Source: Thiosocius sp942490985
GTDB taxonomy: Bacteria; Pseudomonadota; Gammaproteobacteria; Chromatiales; Chromatiaceae
Reading direction: 5' to 3'
Assembly (NCBI GenBank): GCA_942490985.1
Contig: CALNYW010000006.1
Coordinates: 310,001 to 374,000, forward strand
DNA length: 64,000 nucleotides
Shown here: piece after piece, positions 17,989-27,316 of the stretch
Layout of the letters: every line of letters begins with the position of its first letter
Numbering within the stretch: the first letter of the stretch is position 1
Made by a program: the position numbers and the translations under genes
Notes under the pieces: model-generated
Told to the model about the DNA's origin: nothing
The model's database searches: none
Seen by the model: only the letters and a program-made list of their open reading frames with translations

Positions 17989-18861
17989 TCAGCTTCTGTC
18001 CGCCCAAAAAGCGTCCAACGCGGCCGCGGTTTCCTGCGGACGTTCCCAATGCGGGAGCCCCATCGTTGGACTGATCCGAACGGTCCTCCAGTTCGGCTTT
18101 TTTTCGATGCTATCGAGCAGTTCAAAAGAGATATTCGGGTCGCGGTCGTACAGCACCAGTACGGGCAGCTCGAGCCGCGTATACAGGTCCTCGACTGCCG
18201 TCGGCGTGAACAGCTTCATCGATAAGAAACGAAAGGGTGCGAACTTGGCCCCGGGCTGGTGGGCGGTGGTGTAGGCATAGTCGGTCAGCGGTTCAGGCGC
18301 CTTGCCAGCAAACGACAGGCCGAGAAAGTAGCGGATACTCAGCCGTGACGTCAGCAGCTTGTACAGGCCATCGCCCAGCACTGGTAGCCGCAGGAATTTC
18401 AGGATACGGTCGGTGATCGGTCCGGTCGGCGCCCGTCGCGCGCTGAATCCGGTCGGCGAAATCAATGCCAGCGAATCGACCGGCACCGAATGCTCGACGA
18501 TCGCCCGTGCGGCAAACTCGGCCGACAGCGAGAACGCGACGATGTCGGCCGGCTGACCGACGACCTGCTCGAGAAACTCGCGGATGAACCTGGCATAGAG
18601 TTCTGGCGAGTAGAGTTGGTCGCTGCGTTCGGATCGCCCGTAACCAGGTAGGTCCGGCACGTATACAGTCCGCGAGTGCCGGTAGTGATCGAACAGCGGC
18701 TGCATTTCACGCGCGCTCGGCGCGGCGTTGATGCTGTGGAGCAACACCAGCGGTCGGCCATTGGCCTGCGCGTTGTCGACGTAGTAGCTGATCGTGCCGG
18801 CACTCAGAGTGATCTGATGGCAGGGCGCATCGAGCGCTGGTGGTTGTGTTTTTGTAGGCAT
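17989..18861 (-). CDS. alpha/beta hydrolase
   Basis: A 290-aa alpha/beta hydrolase-fold protein: LVLLHSINAAPSAREMQPL for the oxyanion region, VPDLPGYGRSERS, nucleophile elbow AFSLSAEFAAR (S-x-S-x-E in place of GxSxG), and a C-terminal GLPHWERPQETAAAL with the likely His. No signal peptide. It follows a membrane protein gene by 34 bases on the same strand. The altered elbow is seen in some hydrolases of pigment and lipid clusters; the substrate is unknown. Confidence 0.8.
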   Translation of the reverse strand: MPTKTQPPALDAPCHQITLSAGTISYYVDNAQANGRPLVLLHSINAAPSAREMQPLFDHYRHSRTVYVPDLPGYGRSERSDQLYSPELYARFIREFLEQVVGQPADIVAFSLSAEFAARAIVEHSVPVDSLALISPTGFSARRAPTGPITDRILKFLRLPVLGDGLYKLLTSRLSIRYFLGLSFAGKAPEPLTDYAYTTAHQPGAKFAPFRFLSMKLFTPTAVEDLYTRLELPVLVLYDRDPNISFELLDSIEKKPNWRTVRISPTMGLPHWERPQETAAALDAFWADRS

Positions 18862-18895
18862 CAGGGCGATAAAACGGTGACAGCGATGGGTAACG

Positions 18896-19645
18896 TCATG
18901 CGGCCTCGGCGGTCTGCGATGCGCGACGTCGCTGCAAGCCGATCTTGCGCCAGTGATAAAGGATGATCGCCAGCCCGGTAATCAGCGGTACTGACCACAG
19001 CACCGGGTTGAGGGCGAGTTCGGGCATCAGCCGCACGGCGCCGAACGCGAAGAATGCGGTGTACACCGAGATACCGGCACCGACCAAACCCTTGAGGTGC
19101 TCTTTGAGCCAGTCTTGCGGTGCGCGCTGCGGCTTGTAGATAAACCACAGATTGGTCGCTGCCGTGGCGAAGCCGACAAACGATATCCCGATCATCAGGA
19201 ACTGCTCGAGTACGATCCCGTGCCAGGCACAGTTCGCCGCAGTGATGGTGACGGCGGCCTGCAAAAACAGGTTGAACGGCCGGCGATTGACGGCGTGATC
19301 GCGGCGACCGCGAATGCATGACCAGCCGTACCACGCCAGGTTGATCGTCAGCACGGCGAGGTACAACATCATCCAGCCAAAGATGCCCTGGATAAGGGCC
19401 GGTTCGAAATCCATGTGCGGGTGCGTGCCGACCGGGTCCTGCAGGGTCAGGCTGGCAATGCCGATGGCGATCGTGCCGGTAATCAGCATCGACCAGGTGA
19501 ACACTGTGCCCCAACGCTTGTGCAGTGGTCCGCCTTTGCGGGCGACCACGGGCACCCAGAAGGCGAACAGGCCGATCGCACCGGTTACGATGTGTGCCGA
19601 GACCACCGCGTGAAAAGGCCAGATAAACTCTTCGAACAGGCCCAT
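18896..19645 (-). CDS. DUF2306-like multi-span membrane protein
   Basis: A 249-aa protein with about seven helices. The N-terminal stretch HIVTGAIGLFAFWVPVVARKGG followed by LHKRWGTVF resembles DUF2306-type predicted membrane proteins, whose paired His residues could bind haem, though this is not shown. Shares an operon with the alpha/beta hydrolase and starts about 38 bases from the PpsR-like site that also faces the P450 gene. Confidence 0.7.
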   Translation of the reverse strand: MGLFEEFIWPFHAVVSAHIVTGAIGLFAFWVPVVARKGGPLHKRWGTVFTWSMLITGTIAIGIASLTLQDPVGTHPHMDFEPALIQGIFGWMMLYLAVLTINLAWYGWSCIRGRRDHAVNRRPFNLFLQAAVTITAANCAWHGIVLEQFLMIGISFVGFATAATNLWFIYKPQRAPQDWLKEHLKGLVGAGISVYTAFFAFGAVRLMPELALNPVLWSVPLITGLAIILYHWRKIGLQRRRASQTAEAA

Positions 19646-19682
19646 GTTGCATTACCCCCAGGCAGTTATCGCATTGCTGCCG

Positions 19683-19700
19683 TGTCTATTGAACTATACA
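19683..19700. promoter_or_regulatory. PpsR/CrtJ-type operator between membrane protein and P450 genes
   Basis: A perfect TGT-N12-ACA (TGT at 19683-19685, ACA at 19698-19700). Eight bases downstream a half-site TGT (19709-19711) occurs without its ACA, echoing the 8-bp tandem spacing of the crtE and bchC sites in this window. PpsR/CrtJ represses photosynthesis genes in air. The site lies between divergent genes and could control both. Confidence 0.7.
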
Positions 19701-19784
19701 CTTGCTACTGTAAAAAAGTAGGTGCTGTCGCGGCGCGCGGTTCTGCCGTGTCCCGGGGTTCGCCTGCATCGCCCGGAGAATGCT

Positions 19785-21209
19785 GTGACTGCTGTTCCCG
19801 CTTCGTCTTCCGACCCTACTGCGCAGCCTGGTGCGGTGCCGCACTACAAGCCGCCGCGTCCAGCGCCGCTCGGACCGCTCGCGGCGTTGATTCGCACGGC
19901 GGCGCAGGGCGAGGGCAATCTGCTGAGTCTGTTGCCGGCCGATGCCTATCGGCTGCCGGTCACCCATCTCGGCTATTCGCGTCGTTCGATCCTGCTGGTA
20001 AATGATCCCGAGTTGTTGCGCGGCGTGATGACCGATCCGACCGGGATCTATCCGAAAAACGATCTGATGGTCGGCGCGCTGGAGCCGTTGGTCGGCGATT
20101 CGATTTTTGTGTCGAGCGGCAAACGCTGGCGTCGCCAACGCGACATGATCGATCCGGCCTTTTCGCATATCCGGTTGACGCGGGCCTTCGCGTCGATGAC
20201 CGCGGCGGTGGATGATTACGAAACACAGCTCGACGCGCAGGCCGCCGGCGGTGAGATATTCTCGCTCGATATGGCGATGAGCAATCTCACCGCCGACATC
20301 ATCTGCCGGACCGTGTTTTCGACCTCACTGCAGACCCAGGTCGCGCGCGACGTGTTCGATGCCTTCGAGATATTCGAGCGCAGCGCGGCACAGGTGGAGC
20401 TGAAGGCGCTGATCTTCGATCCGCCGTTCAAAAAGATTCGTCAACACAAGCCGGTACTGGATGCCTGTGCGCGGATTCGCCAGCACCTCGGTGAGTTGGT
20501 CGACACGCATGCCAATGCCGAGGCCGGTGAGTTCAACGACATCGCGTCGGCGTGTATCGCCGCGGTTGATGAGGCGAGTGGTTGCCCGTTTTCACGCAAG
20601 GAGTTGATCGACCAACTCGGTGTGATGTTTCTCGCCGGCCACGAGACCACGGCGAGTGCGTTGACCTGGTTGTTCTTTATCTTGTCGATACGTCCAGAGA
20701 TCGTCGCGCGGATCCGCGCCGAAGTGGACGCGGTGGTCGGAGATGGCCCGGTCGAGTTCGAGCACATCAAGCAGCTGCGCTACGTGCGCAACGTGTTCCG
20801 CGAGACGCTGCGACTTTATCCGCCGATCACGTTCATGCCGCGGGTTGCGATGGAGCGTACGCGGATCGGTAAGTTCAAGGTCAAGCGTGGTGCGATGATC
20901 ATGGTCTCGCCGTGGACGACCCATCGCCACCTGAAGCTGTGGAAGGATCCTGACGTATTCGACCCGGACCGCTTCTCGCCGGAGCGCGAGCACGAACTGA
21001 CGCCCGGCGCCTATCTGCCGTTCGGCATGGGCCAGCGGACCTGTGTCGGTGCGGGCTTCGCACAGACCGAGGCGAGTCTGATTATCGCCCGCCTGACCCG
21101 ACGCTTCGACCTGCAGACACTGGAGCCGGGCAAGGTGCGCCCGGTCGCGCGCTTGACGACCCGGCCCGTGCAGCAGATCCAGGTCCGCGTTCAGGCGCGC
21201 GGCAGCTGA
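19785..21209 (+). CDS. cytochrome P450
   Basis: A 474-aa P450. The I-helix is LAGHETTASAL, the K-helix ExxR is ETLRLYPP, and the haem loop is PFGMGQRTCVGAGFA with the axial Cys. The sequence style (long, PPITFMPRVA, DPDRFSPER) is like fatty-acid or carotenoid-active bacterial P450s rather than camphor-type. GTG at 19785 is preceded by GGAGAA and is preferred to the earlier GTG at 19722. It needs O2 and an external redox partner, and none is adjacent. Proximity to a PpsR-type site and a second crtI suggests a pigment or lipid tailoring role; this is inference. Confidence 0.88.
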   Translation: MTAVPASSSDPTAQPGAVPHYKPPRPAPLGPLAALIRTAAQGEGNLLSLLPADAYRLPVTHLGYSRRSILLVNDPELLRGVMTDPTGIYPKNDLMVGALEPLVGDSIFVSSGKRWRRQRDMIDPAFSHIRLTRAFASMTAAVDDYETQLDAQAAGGEIFSLDMAMSNLTADIICRTVFSTSLQTQVARDVFDAFEIFERSAAQVELKALIFDPPFKKIRQHKPVLDACARIRQHLGELVDTHANAEAGEFNDIASACIAAVDEASGCPFSRKELIDQLGVMFLAGHETTASALTWLFFILSIRPEIVARIRAEVDAVVGDGPVEFEHIKQLRYVRNVFRETLRLYPPITFMPRVAMERTRIGKFKVKRGAMIMVSPWTTHRHLKLWKDPDVFDPDRFSPEREHELTPGAYLPFGMGQRTCVGAGFAQTEASLIIARLTRRFDLQTLEPGKVRPVARLTTRPVQQIQVRVQARGS

Positions 21210-21218
21210 GCGGTCGCC

Positions 21219-22346
21219 TCAATACCAGCCGATATCGAACGTTGCGGCCTCGCCGAATGTCATGCCGGAGAAAATGGTGCGACGCAGGATTTGATAGGAA
21301 CTTGCCGGCATCAGCAGGAATGGCAACGGATCGCGGCGGCTCCAGCTCACATCGCGGCAACCGAACAGATACTTCAGGTTTGGTCGCCAGGTTCGGCCCT
21401 TGATCGCGGCACCTTGGGTCTCGGTCAGCGCCGGGTAGAACTGTTGCAGGATGTGCTCGTCGCGCAGCCTAAACCGATTCTCTGCCGCCGGGTCGATCAC
21501 CGCGCGTGCCAGGTCATCCGGGTTGACGAAGTGGATACCGCTGGTGGTCCGTGGGTTGCACTCGATCGGTAGGGCCTGGCCGTCGGCATCGCGGCGGAAA
21601 TCGAATGCGATCGAACCGCTGTAGTTCACGGCGGCGACGAAGCGCTCAATCCAATCCAGGATCGCCGGGTCGGGTGTCGGTATCACCTCGAAACAGACCG
21701 CGACGCTGCCGGAAATAATCAGGCCGCGGTAGAGAACGGTACCGATGACGCGCCCTTCATGCGCGATCGAGAAAGAGCTGAGTTCTTCACCGGGCAGGTA
21801 GGCCTGGACGATCGACGGTGAATCGACGGGCGGCAGCGGGTCGCCGGCCTGTTGGATGGCGAGGCCGTGGCCGGCCGATGACAGCTGAGGTTTGACGATG
21901 TATGCGTGGGTCTTGGCAAACGCGATCGCTTCAGGACTGTCGAAGGCCAGGGTCTTGGGTGCCGGCAGCCCCATCGTTTCTGCCTTTCGGATAAACGACA
22001 GTTTGTCATGCAGCGCCAACAAGTCGGCCTGCGGCATACAAAACAGCCGGCAGCGGTTGGGCAATTTTTCCTTGAGACCCGCCACGTGCAGGGTTTCTTC
22101 GGAGATCGGCACGACCAGGTCGACCTGCTCGCGGGCAATCACAGCCAGCAGGTCGTTGTGATAGGCCTCGACGTCCTCACTGGGGGCGGTTACCGCATAA
22201 CAACGGCTCACGGCGCGCGACACCCGGCTGAGGTGCCAACGCCACGGTTCGGCGATGATCACGCGGTATCCCGCCCGGGCGAACGCGAACGCGAACTCGA
22301 GCCCCTTAGGCAGGCGACCGAGCGTGATCAGGACGGTATGCGGCAT
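21219..22346 (-). CDS. ATP-grasp family protein
   Basis: A 375-aa protein of the ATP-grasp fold: an N-terminal pre-ATP domain (VLITLGRLPKGLEFAFAFARAG), a central VKPQLSSAGHGLAI nucleotide loop and a C-terminal metal site IECNPRTTSGIHF. Such enzymes join a carboxylate to an amine or thiol through an acyl phosphate. Convergent with the P450 gene (9-base gap). The substrate is unknown; the position between the P450 and crtI2 makes involvement in the same product possible. Confidence 0.8.
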   Translation of the reverse strand: MPHTVLITLGRLPKGLEFAFAFARAGYRVIIAEPWRWHLSRVSRAVSRCYAVTAPSEDVEAYHNDLLAVIAREQVDLVVPISEETLHVAGLKEKLPNRCRLFCMPQADLLALHDKLSFIRKAETMGLPAPKTLAFDSPEAIAFAKTHAYIVKPQLSSAGHGLAIQQAGDPLPPVDSPSIVQAYLPGEELSSFSIAHEGRVIGTVLYRGLIISGSVAVCFEVIPTPDPAILDWIERFVAAVNYSGSIAFDFRRDADGQALPIECNPRTTSGIHFVNPDDLARAVIDPAAENRFRLRDEHILQQFYPALTETQGAAIKGRTWRPNLKYLFGCRDVSWSRRDPLPFLLMPASSYQILRRTIFSGMTFGEAATFDIGWY

Positions 22347-22468
22347 GGTGTCTCGAACAACCTATTGCTGGGGCACGTCCCCAGTCGATACCAGGTCAAT
22401 CGCGTGGACGGCGGGCGTCGGCCGCGACAAGATACCCCGACATCTTATCCCGACGGAGCCGAGTACCG

Positions 22469-22771
22469 ATGCAGTTTCTGGAAGAAGTGGTAACCAGCGG
22501 TCGGATTGTCGACATGATGCTGCTGTTCATCGTGATCGAGATCGCGGTGATCTTGTTGATTCACCGCATGACCGGCGCCGGCATAGCTGCGGTGCCGTTG
22601 CTGACCAACATCGGTGCCGGTGGCAGCCTGATGTTGGCCCTGCGTGCCGACCTGACCGGTGCCGGATGGACCTGGATTGCGGTGTTCTTGGTCTCGGCGT
22701 TGGTTTTCCACGTCAGCGATCTCGTGATCCGCTGGCAGCGTCCCCAGCCTGGCGGCGGGGAGGGGGCATGA
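22469..22771 (+). CDS. small membrane protein coupled to crtI2
   Basis: A 100-aa protein with three hydrophobic segments (MMLLFIVIEIAVILLIH, AVPLLTNIGAGGSLMLAL, WIAVFLVSALVFHVSDL). Its stop overlaps the crtI2 start (ATGA), so the two are translationally coupled. No motif is known to me. It may anchor or assist the carotenoid desaturase. Confidence 0.72.
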   Translation: MQFLEEVVTSGRIVDMMLLFIVIEIAVILLIHRMTGAGIAAVPLLTNIGAGGSLMLALRADLTGAGWTWIAVFLVSALVFHVSDLVIRWQRPQPGGGEGA

Positions 22772-24246
22772 GCGAGCGCAGTGAAGCGATTGTTATCGGC
22801 AGCGGTTTCGGCGGCCTGGCCGCCGCGGTGCGGCTGGGCGCGCGGGGCTACCATGTGACGGTCGTCGATAAGCTGGATAAGCCCGGTGGGCGTGCCTACG
22901 TCTACGAACAAGATGGGTTCACGTTTGACGCGGGCCCGACCATCGTCACGGCGCCGTTCGTGCTGGAGGAGTTGTGGACCCTGTGCGGCCGCCAGATGAG
23001 CGACGACATCGACTTGCGGCCGATCAGCCCTTTCTACCGCATCCGTTTTGCCGATGGCACGCACTTCGATTACAGCGGTGATGAGGCCGCGATGAAGGCG
23101 GAGATCGAACGGTTCAATCCGGACGATCTTGCCGGCTATGCACGCTTCATCGAAGCCAGCGGGAAGCTCTACGATATCGGCTTCGACAAGCTGCTGACGG
23201 TGTCGTTTGATTCAATCGGCAAAATGGCAGGAACCGTCCCGGATCTGTTGACCGCACAGTTCTACCGGTCTGTGCACAGCCTGGTCGAGAAATACATCCA
23301 GCACCCGAAGCTGCGGATGGTGTTCAGTTTTCACCCGTTGCTGATCGGCGGTAACCCATTCTCGGCCACCGCGGTGTATGCGCTGATCGCCCAGCTCGAG
23401 CGGCGCCATGGGGTGCATTTCGCGATGGGCGGCACCGGCAGCCTGGTCAAAGGGCTGGTGAAGTTGATCGAAGGGCAGGGCGGCACGATACGGCTCAATG
23501 CGCCGGTCAGAAAAATCCTCACCGAAAACCGTCGAGCGACCGGTGTCGAGCTGGCGTCCGGTGAACGGCTGCAGGCCAAGGTGGTGGTGTCGAACGCGGA
23601 TGCCGCGGCGACTTATCGCTACCTGCTCGGCGATGTCAAGCGGCGCCGCTGGACTGAGCGCAAACTAGAGCGTGCGCGCTACTCGATGAGCCTGTTTGTC
23701 TGGTATTTTGGCACCGACCGGCAATACGACGATGTGCCACATCACATGATCATGCTCGGGCCGCGCTACGAGGAATTGCTCGACGATATCTTCAATCGCA
23801 AAGTGCTGGCCGACGACTTCAGCCTCTACCTGCATCGACCGACGGCCACCGATCCGTCACTCGCCCCGGCCGGTTGCGATGCGTTCTACGTGTTGTCACC
23901 GGTACCGAACCTGGACGGTGACGTGGACTGGGATGAGATGGCCGAGCCTTATCGGCTGCGCATCGAGCGCTTCCTCGCCGAAACCGTGTTGCCTGAATTG
24001 CCCGAGCACGTGGTGTCCTCGCAGTTGCTCACGCCGGTCGATTTCCGCGATCGCCTGTGGTCGGTCAAGGGGGCGGCATTCAGCTTTGAGCCGGTGCTGC
24101 TGCAGACCGCCTGGTTCCGACCACACAATCGCAGCGAAGAGATCCAGGGAGTTTACCTGGTCGGCGCTGGCACACACCCGGGTGCCGGCATGCCGGGGGT
24201 GATCTCATCGGCCAAGGTGCTCGACGAGATCGTGCCCGATCCGTAG
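22768..24246 (+). CDS. second phytoene desaturase-like protein (CrtI paralogue)
   Basis: A 492-aa FAD-dependent carotenoid desaturase. The dinucleotide motif GSGFGGLAAAVRLGARGY is at the N-terminus and the family C-terminal motif GVYLVGAGTHPGAGMPGV near the end. It is about 60% identical by eye to the crtI of the photosynthesis cluster at 52.3 kb and much less like the crtD at 45.7 kb. A different desaturation number or substrate than the main CrtI is likely. A crtU- or ketolase-type role is less likely given the close CrtI similarity. Confidence 0.85.
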   Translation: MSERSEAIVIGSGFGGLAAAVRLGARGYHVTVVDKLDKPGGRAYVYEQDGFTFDAGPTIVTAPFVLEELWTLCGRQMSDDIDLRPISPFYRIRFADGTHFDYSGDEAAMKAEIERFNPDDLAGYARFIEASGKLYDIGFDKLLTVSFDSIGKMAGTVPDLLTAQFYRSVHSLVEKYIQHPKLRMVFSFHPLLIGGNPFSATAVYALIAQLERRHGVHFAMGGTGSLVKGLVKLIEGQGGTIRLNAPVRKILTENRRATGVELASGERLQAKVVVSNADAAATYRYLLGDVKRRRWTERKLERARYSMSLFVWYFGTDRQYDDVPHHMIMLGPRYEELLDDIFNRKVLADDFSLYLHRPTATDPSLAPAGCDAFYVLSPVPNLDGDVDWDEMAEPYRLRIERFLAETVLPELPEHVVSSQLLTPVDFRDRLWSVKGAAFSFEPVLLQTAWFRPHNRSEEIQGVYLVGAGTHPGAGMPGVISSAKVLDEIVPDP

Positions 24247-24459
24247 CGCGCGCGGTCGTTGGCAATCTGTCCGACTGGACGCAGCGTTAGCGGCACGAAA
24301 CCGGCGACGGCCTTCTCAAGGGGTTCCGCCAACGAGACGGCTGCAAACACCTCGCCGGACACCAACTGCGAGGCCTTTGCACCAGTACAGCAGCGACCAT
24401 CGATCCAGATCAAAAGGATCAGGCGAGCGGACTGTGGCAGCCAACATACCCGGAAGCGA

Positions 24460-25251
24460 TCACGCCCACTCGCTGTGGCGCTTCGGGAGCTTGTAGTTCT
24501 CCTGAGTCATGAGATCGATCCCACACTCGAGTTCACTCAGCCAGTTGAACAGTTCCTCAATCACCTTCTCGCCTTTAAACGGCCGACCGTGCTGCGGAAC
24601 GACCCAGGTCAGGTCAAGTTCACGAACCATGTTGACCCACAGGCGCAATATCTTATTTGACCCCATGAAACGTCGATGGAATCCGACCATAGACGGGATA
24701 TGGGCGGCAAAGTCAGTGACCGGCTCACCAAGATGCTCCGGCTCTACGAACGACGCCGCCAGGTCGCCCGAGAAAAGAATCTTGCTGGCGGTATCGTAAA
24801 ACTGGAAGTTGCCTTCAGAATGAAGGTAGTGCGCCGGGATGGCTACCAGTACCGAACTGCCTATCTTTAACGCGTGGCCCTCGTCCGGGATACTGACTAG
24901 GCGCTGCTCCATCTCTTTTACCTTGGCACCTCTGCAAAGATGAGGAATGAACCGATCCCAGACCTTAGGGACGACGATCTTGCAATCCGTCCCGGCGATC
25001 CAATGACTCAAAGAAGAGACAATGTCCGGATCCTGGTGTGAGGCGATGACATAGTCCAGATCCTTGACCAAAACCTCCTGGCTGAGGCTTTCGTAAAGAC
25101 TGGCGTAGGACAAATCGCCACCGGGATCGATGAGTGCTGCGTGCCCATTGTCAACCACGAGAAACTGATTCGACTGCACGCCCTGCCGTCCGACGAGATC
25201 CTCATATGAAAAGCACTTGTGGACGCCATCATTGAAAAGTTCGATTGCCAT
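24460..25251 (-). CDS. di-iron metallo-beta-lactamase-fold protein (flavodiiron/ODP-like)
   Basis: A 263-aa MBL-fold protein. Ligand motifs of the flavodiiron/ODP family are all present: ASHQDPD, HYLHSEGN, FSGDLAA and PQHGRPF. The HxDxD form and the lack of a flavodoxin domain resemble stand-alone oxygen-binding di-iron proteins. These bind or reduce O2 or NO. It is the last gene of the DmsA-like operon, 170 bases after the polyferredoxin, and could protect or sense for the oxygen-sensitive molybdoenzyme. Confidence 0.82.
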   Translation of the reverse strand: MAIELFNDGVHKCFSYEDLVGRQGVQSNQFLVVDNGHAALIDPGGDLSYASLYESLSQEVLVKDLDYVIASHQDPDIVSSLSHWIAGTDCKIVVPKVWDRFIPHLCRGAKVKEMEQRLVSIPDEGHALKIGSSVLVAIPAHYLHSEGNFQFYDTASKILFSGDLAASFVEPEHLGEPVTDFAAHIPSMVGFHRRFMGSNKILRLWVNMVRELDLTWVVPQHGRPFKGEKVIEELFNWLSELECGIDLMTQENYKLPKRHSEWA

Positions 25252-25424
25252 GTTAGACCCCCTTGTCGTGGACCATCAAAAACGCAAACGTCATCGGTGC
25301 AGACAGCATGCCAAACCATTGGCCCCTTGAGCCAAGCTGCACGCCGCGGCCTGCAAGGTTGCCTTCGACGTAGGCGCAACCTGCGAGTCATACGTCAGGC
25401 TGGGCCTGACGAACAGACGGCCCA

Positions 25425-26534
25425 CTAGAGCACCTGATACAGATTCCGCTTGTGATTCACGCGTGAACAGACTTGGCAAAGGCTATCCCTGTCGCAGCCA
25501 GTCTCCGGCCCGTGAAAACGAACGCCGCAAACCTTGCAGTCTCCGACCGCCAGCGGGATTTTCGTCTGGCTGACGACGGCGTCTCGAGTGACGCTGATAG
25601 CATCCCGATCACATATATCCACGCAAAGGCCGCATCCTGTGCAGGCGTCGGCGGTAACCACATAAGCATCGGACGAGTCCTGCTCGCAGATCAGCGCATC
25701 ATGGCCACAGACCCTGACACAGGCATCGCAGCCATTACAGCGATGCACATCGATCTCTGGCACGAAGAGTGCGAGATCACCCCTACGCGCCGGCGGCAGG
25801 CAGTCGCCTAACGACTTCCTCGTCGCTGCTGACTCATCGAACTCCGCTATCGGTGGTGCGCTGAGCATGCGCCGAAGAAAACCGCGACGGCTCAAGGCAG
25901 GCCCGTCTTGCCGCGAGATAGGGTCGTCCGGCCCACTGGCTGCTGGCCTTATAGGGCGGGCGCCCAGCGCAATTTGTGGCAGCTTTCGCTGCGCCAGCAC
26001 GGTATTCAGCCGCTCAATGGAATGCGGCAGCCCCTCGTCATCGCGGCGGTCACAGGTCTGGCAGTTACCGATATCCAACTCGATCTGGCGCAGGCCTGCT
26101 CGATACATCGAGGCGAGCCAGGCGAGTCCAACTGCGTGGATGCAGGGCAGCCGCCAAGCGCCGGCCATGTCGGACTTCGCCCGTTCGCAGGACAGACTCA
26201 ACTCGGGCGCCCCGACATACGGCTCGGGCGATACCCCCACCTGCGACAGCGCGCCCTCAGGACAATTTGCCACGCAGACGCCGCAGCCATCGCACTGTCC
26301 GATGTCGATCATCAGCTGCTCGTCATCAAGTTGCCACGCGTCGCGCGGGCACGACGTCACACAGCGCTGGCATGTCGCCACGCTTGCACGCTCATGGACG
26401 CACCGACCTGCCGCCGCCTGCGGCACATCGCCGAGGGCCTCGTCGAGCAAGTCACGTAGGTTCAACGGATACCTCGTTCCGCTGACGAAGGACAGGGCAG
26501 ACGAACGCGCTGTCGGTCCGCTGTTTGCCCCTCG
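25425..26534 (-). CDS. polyferredoxin with at least four 4Fe-4S motifs
   Basis: About 369 aa. Two Fe-S motifs near the N-terminus (CQRCVTSCP and CDGCGVCVANCPEGAL) and two in the C-terminal half (CNGCDACVRVCGHDAL and CTGCGLCVDICDRDAI), plus a Cys-rich tail (CKVCGVRFHG ... CQVC). A twin-Arg stretch LSRRGFLRRMLSAP lies in the middle, not at the N-terminus. I start at MRGANSG, 13 bases after the TorD-like gene; an upstream frame overlaps that gene. NapF-like proteins of this sort mature or feed molybdoenzymes in the cytoplasm. Confidence 0.8.
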   Translation of the reverse strand, partial: RGANSGPTARSSALSFVSGTRYPLNLRDLLDEALGDVPQAAAGRCVHERASVATCQRCVTSCPRDAWQLDDEQLMIDIGQCDGCGVCVANCPEGALSQVGVSPEPYVGAPELSLSCERAKSDMAGAWRLPCIHAVGLAWLASMYRAGLRQIELDIGNCQTCDRRDDEGLPHSIERLNTVLAQRKLPQIALGARPIRPAASGPDDPISRQDGPALSRRGFLRRMLSAPPIAEFDESAATRKSLGDCLPPARRGDLALFVPEIDVHRCNGCDACVRVCGHDALICEQDSSDAYVVTADACTGCGLCVDICDRDAISVTRDAVVSQTKIPLAVGDCKVCGVRFHGPETGCDRDSLCQVCSRVNHKRNLYQVL

Positions 26535-26547
26535 CATACTGCGGTCG

Positions 26548-27282
26548 CTACCACGACGGCGCACTGCCCGGCACATAAGCGGACGATGCCGGCAAGGCCT
26601 TCTCGTCCTCTCGCCGGCTGCGTTGGTCGACTTCCTCGGCGGTCGGTCGTGGTTCGTTGAGGACCAGCGCGATAGTGTCGCGCAGTTCGTCAAGATAGCT
26701 CGCGGTCAGCACCGCCAACGCGGCGTAGAACGGCGTTGCAGCGTGCTGCGCCACCCGATCGGCGAAATCCGGTAACCAGCGCAAAGTGTGGTTGTCGAGG
26801 AACTGGGCTGCTTCGGCCACGGCTTCACGGCTTGCGCTCTCCAACAACGCCGCGACGAACTGCAGCTGAAACACCAGATGGTCATCAGGCCGCACTCGCC
26901 AGTCCGGCGCCTGCAGCCCGAGGCGCGCGTAGTCCCGCCGCACTTCGAACATCGGCTCCTGCATCACCAAGCCATCCTCGTCCAGCCATACCGATTCGCA
27001 AGGGGAGGCGCGAACACCATAGGTCAGATAGACAGCGGCAAAGTCCGCAGCCATGTCATCTTGCTCTGTTTCATCGAAAGACAGCGTTGCGACTATCGTC
27101 GACAGCGTGTCGATGACCCGTACCCCCTGGTCGCTCTGCAGCCGGAAGGCCAGACTCTGGGGAAAGCGCTCGTCCTGCAGCGCGTCGACGACCGCCCGGT
27201 CCAACTCGCGGTCGTGCAGCTGTGCCAGTGTGGTCAGGTCCAGCGCGACGGCTGGGCCGAATAACGCGAGTGCATCGCTCAT
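26548..27282 (-). CDS. TorD/DmsD-family molybdoenzyme chaperone
   Basis: A 244-aa helical protein with the TorD-family core: DDMAADFAAVYLTYG, then PCESVWLDEDGLVMQEPMFE and the C-terminal RPDDHLVFQL. These chaperones bind Tat signal peptides and help insert molybdenum cofactor. Client: most likely the DmsA-like protein in the same operon. Confidence 0.82.
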   Translation of the reverse strand: MSDALALFGPAVALDLTTLAQLHDRELDRAVVDALQDERFPQSLAFRLQSDQGVRVIDTLSTIVATLSFDETEQDDMAADFAAVYLTYGVRASPCESVWLDEDGLVMQEPMFEVRRDYARLGLQAPDWRVRPDDHLVFQLQFVAALLESASREAVAEAAQFLDNHTLRWLPDFADRVAQHAATPFYAALAVLTASYLDELRDTIALVLNEPRPTAEEVDQRSRREDEKALPASSAYVPGSAPSW

Positions 27283-27316
27283 ATCATCATCCCCTGCAAA
27301 AACCCCCGAGAAATGC

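Noticed and set aside
22768..24246. Carotenoid ketolase (CrtO/CruO) assignment for the second desaturase
   Set aside because: Sequence tracks CrtI closely along its whole length; ketolase branches are more distant.
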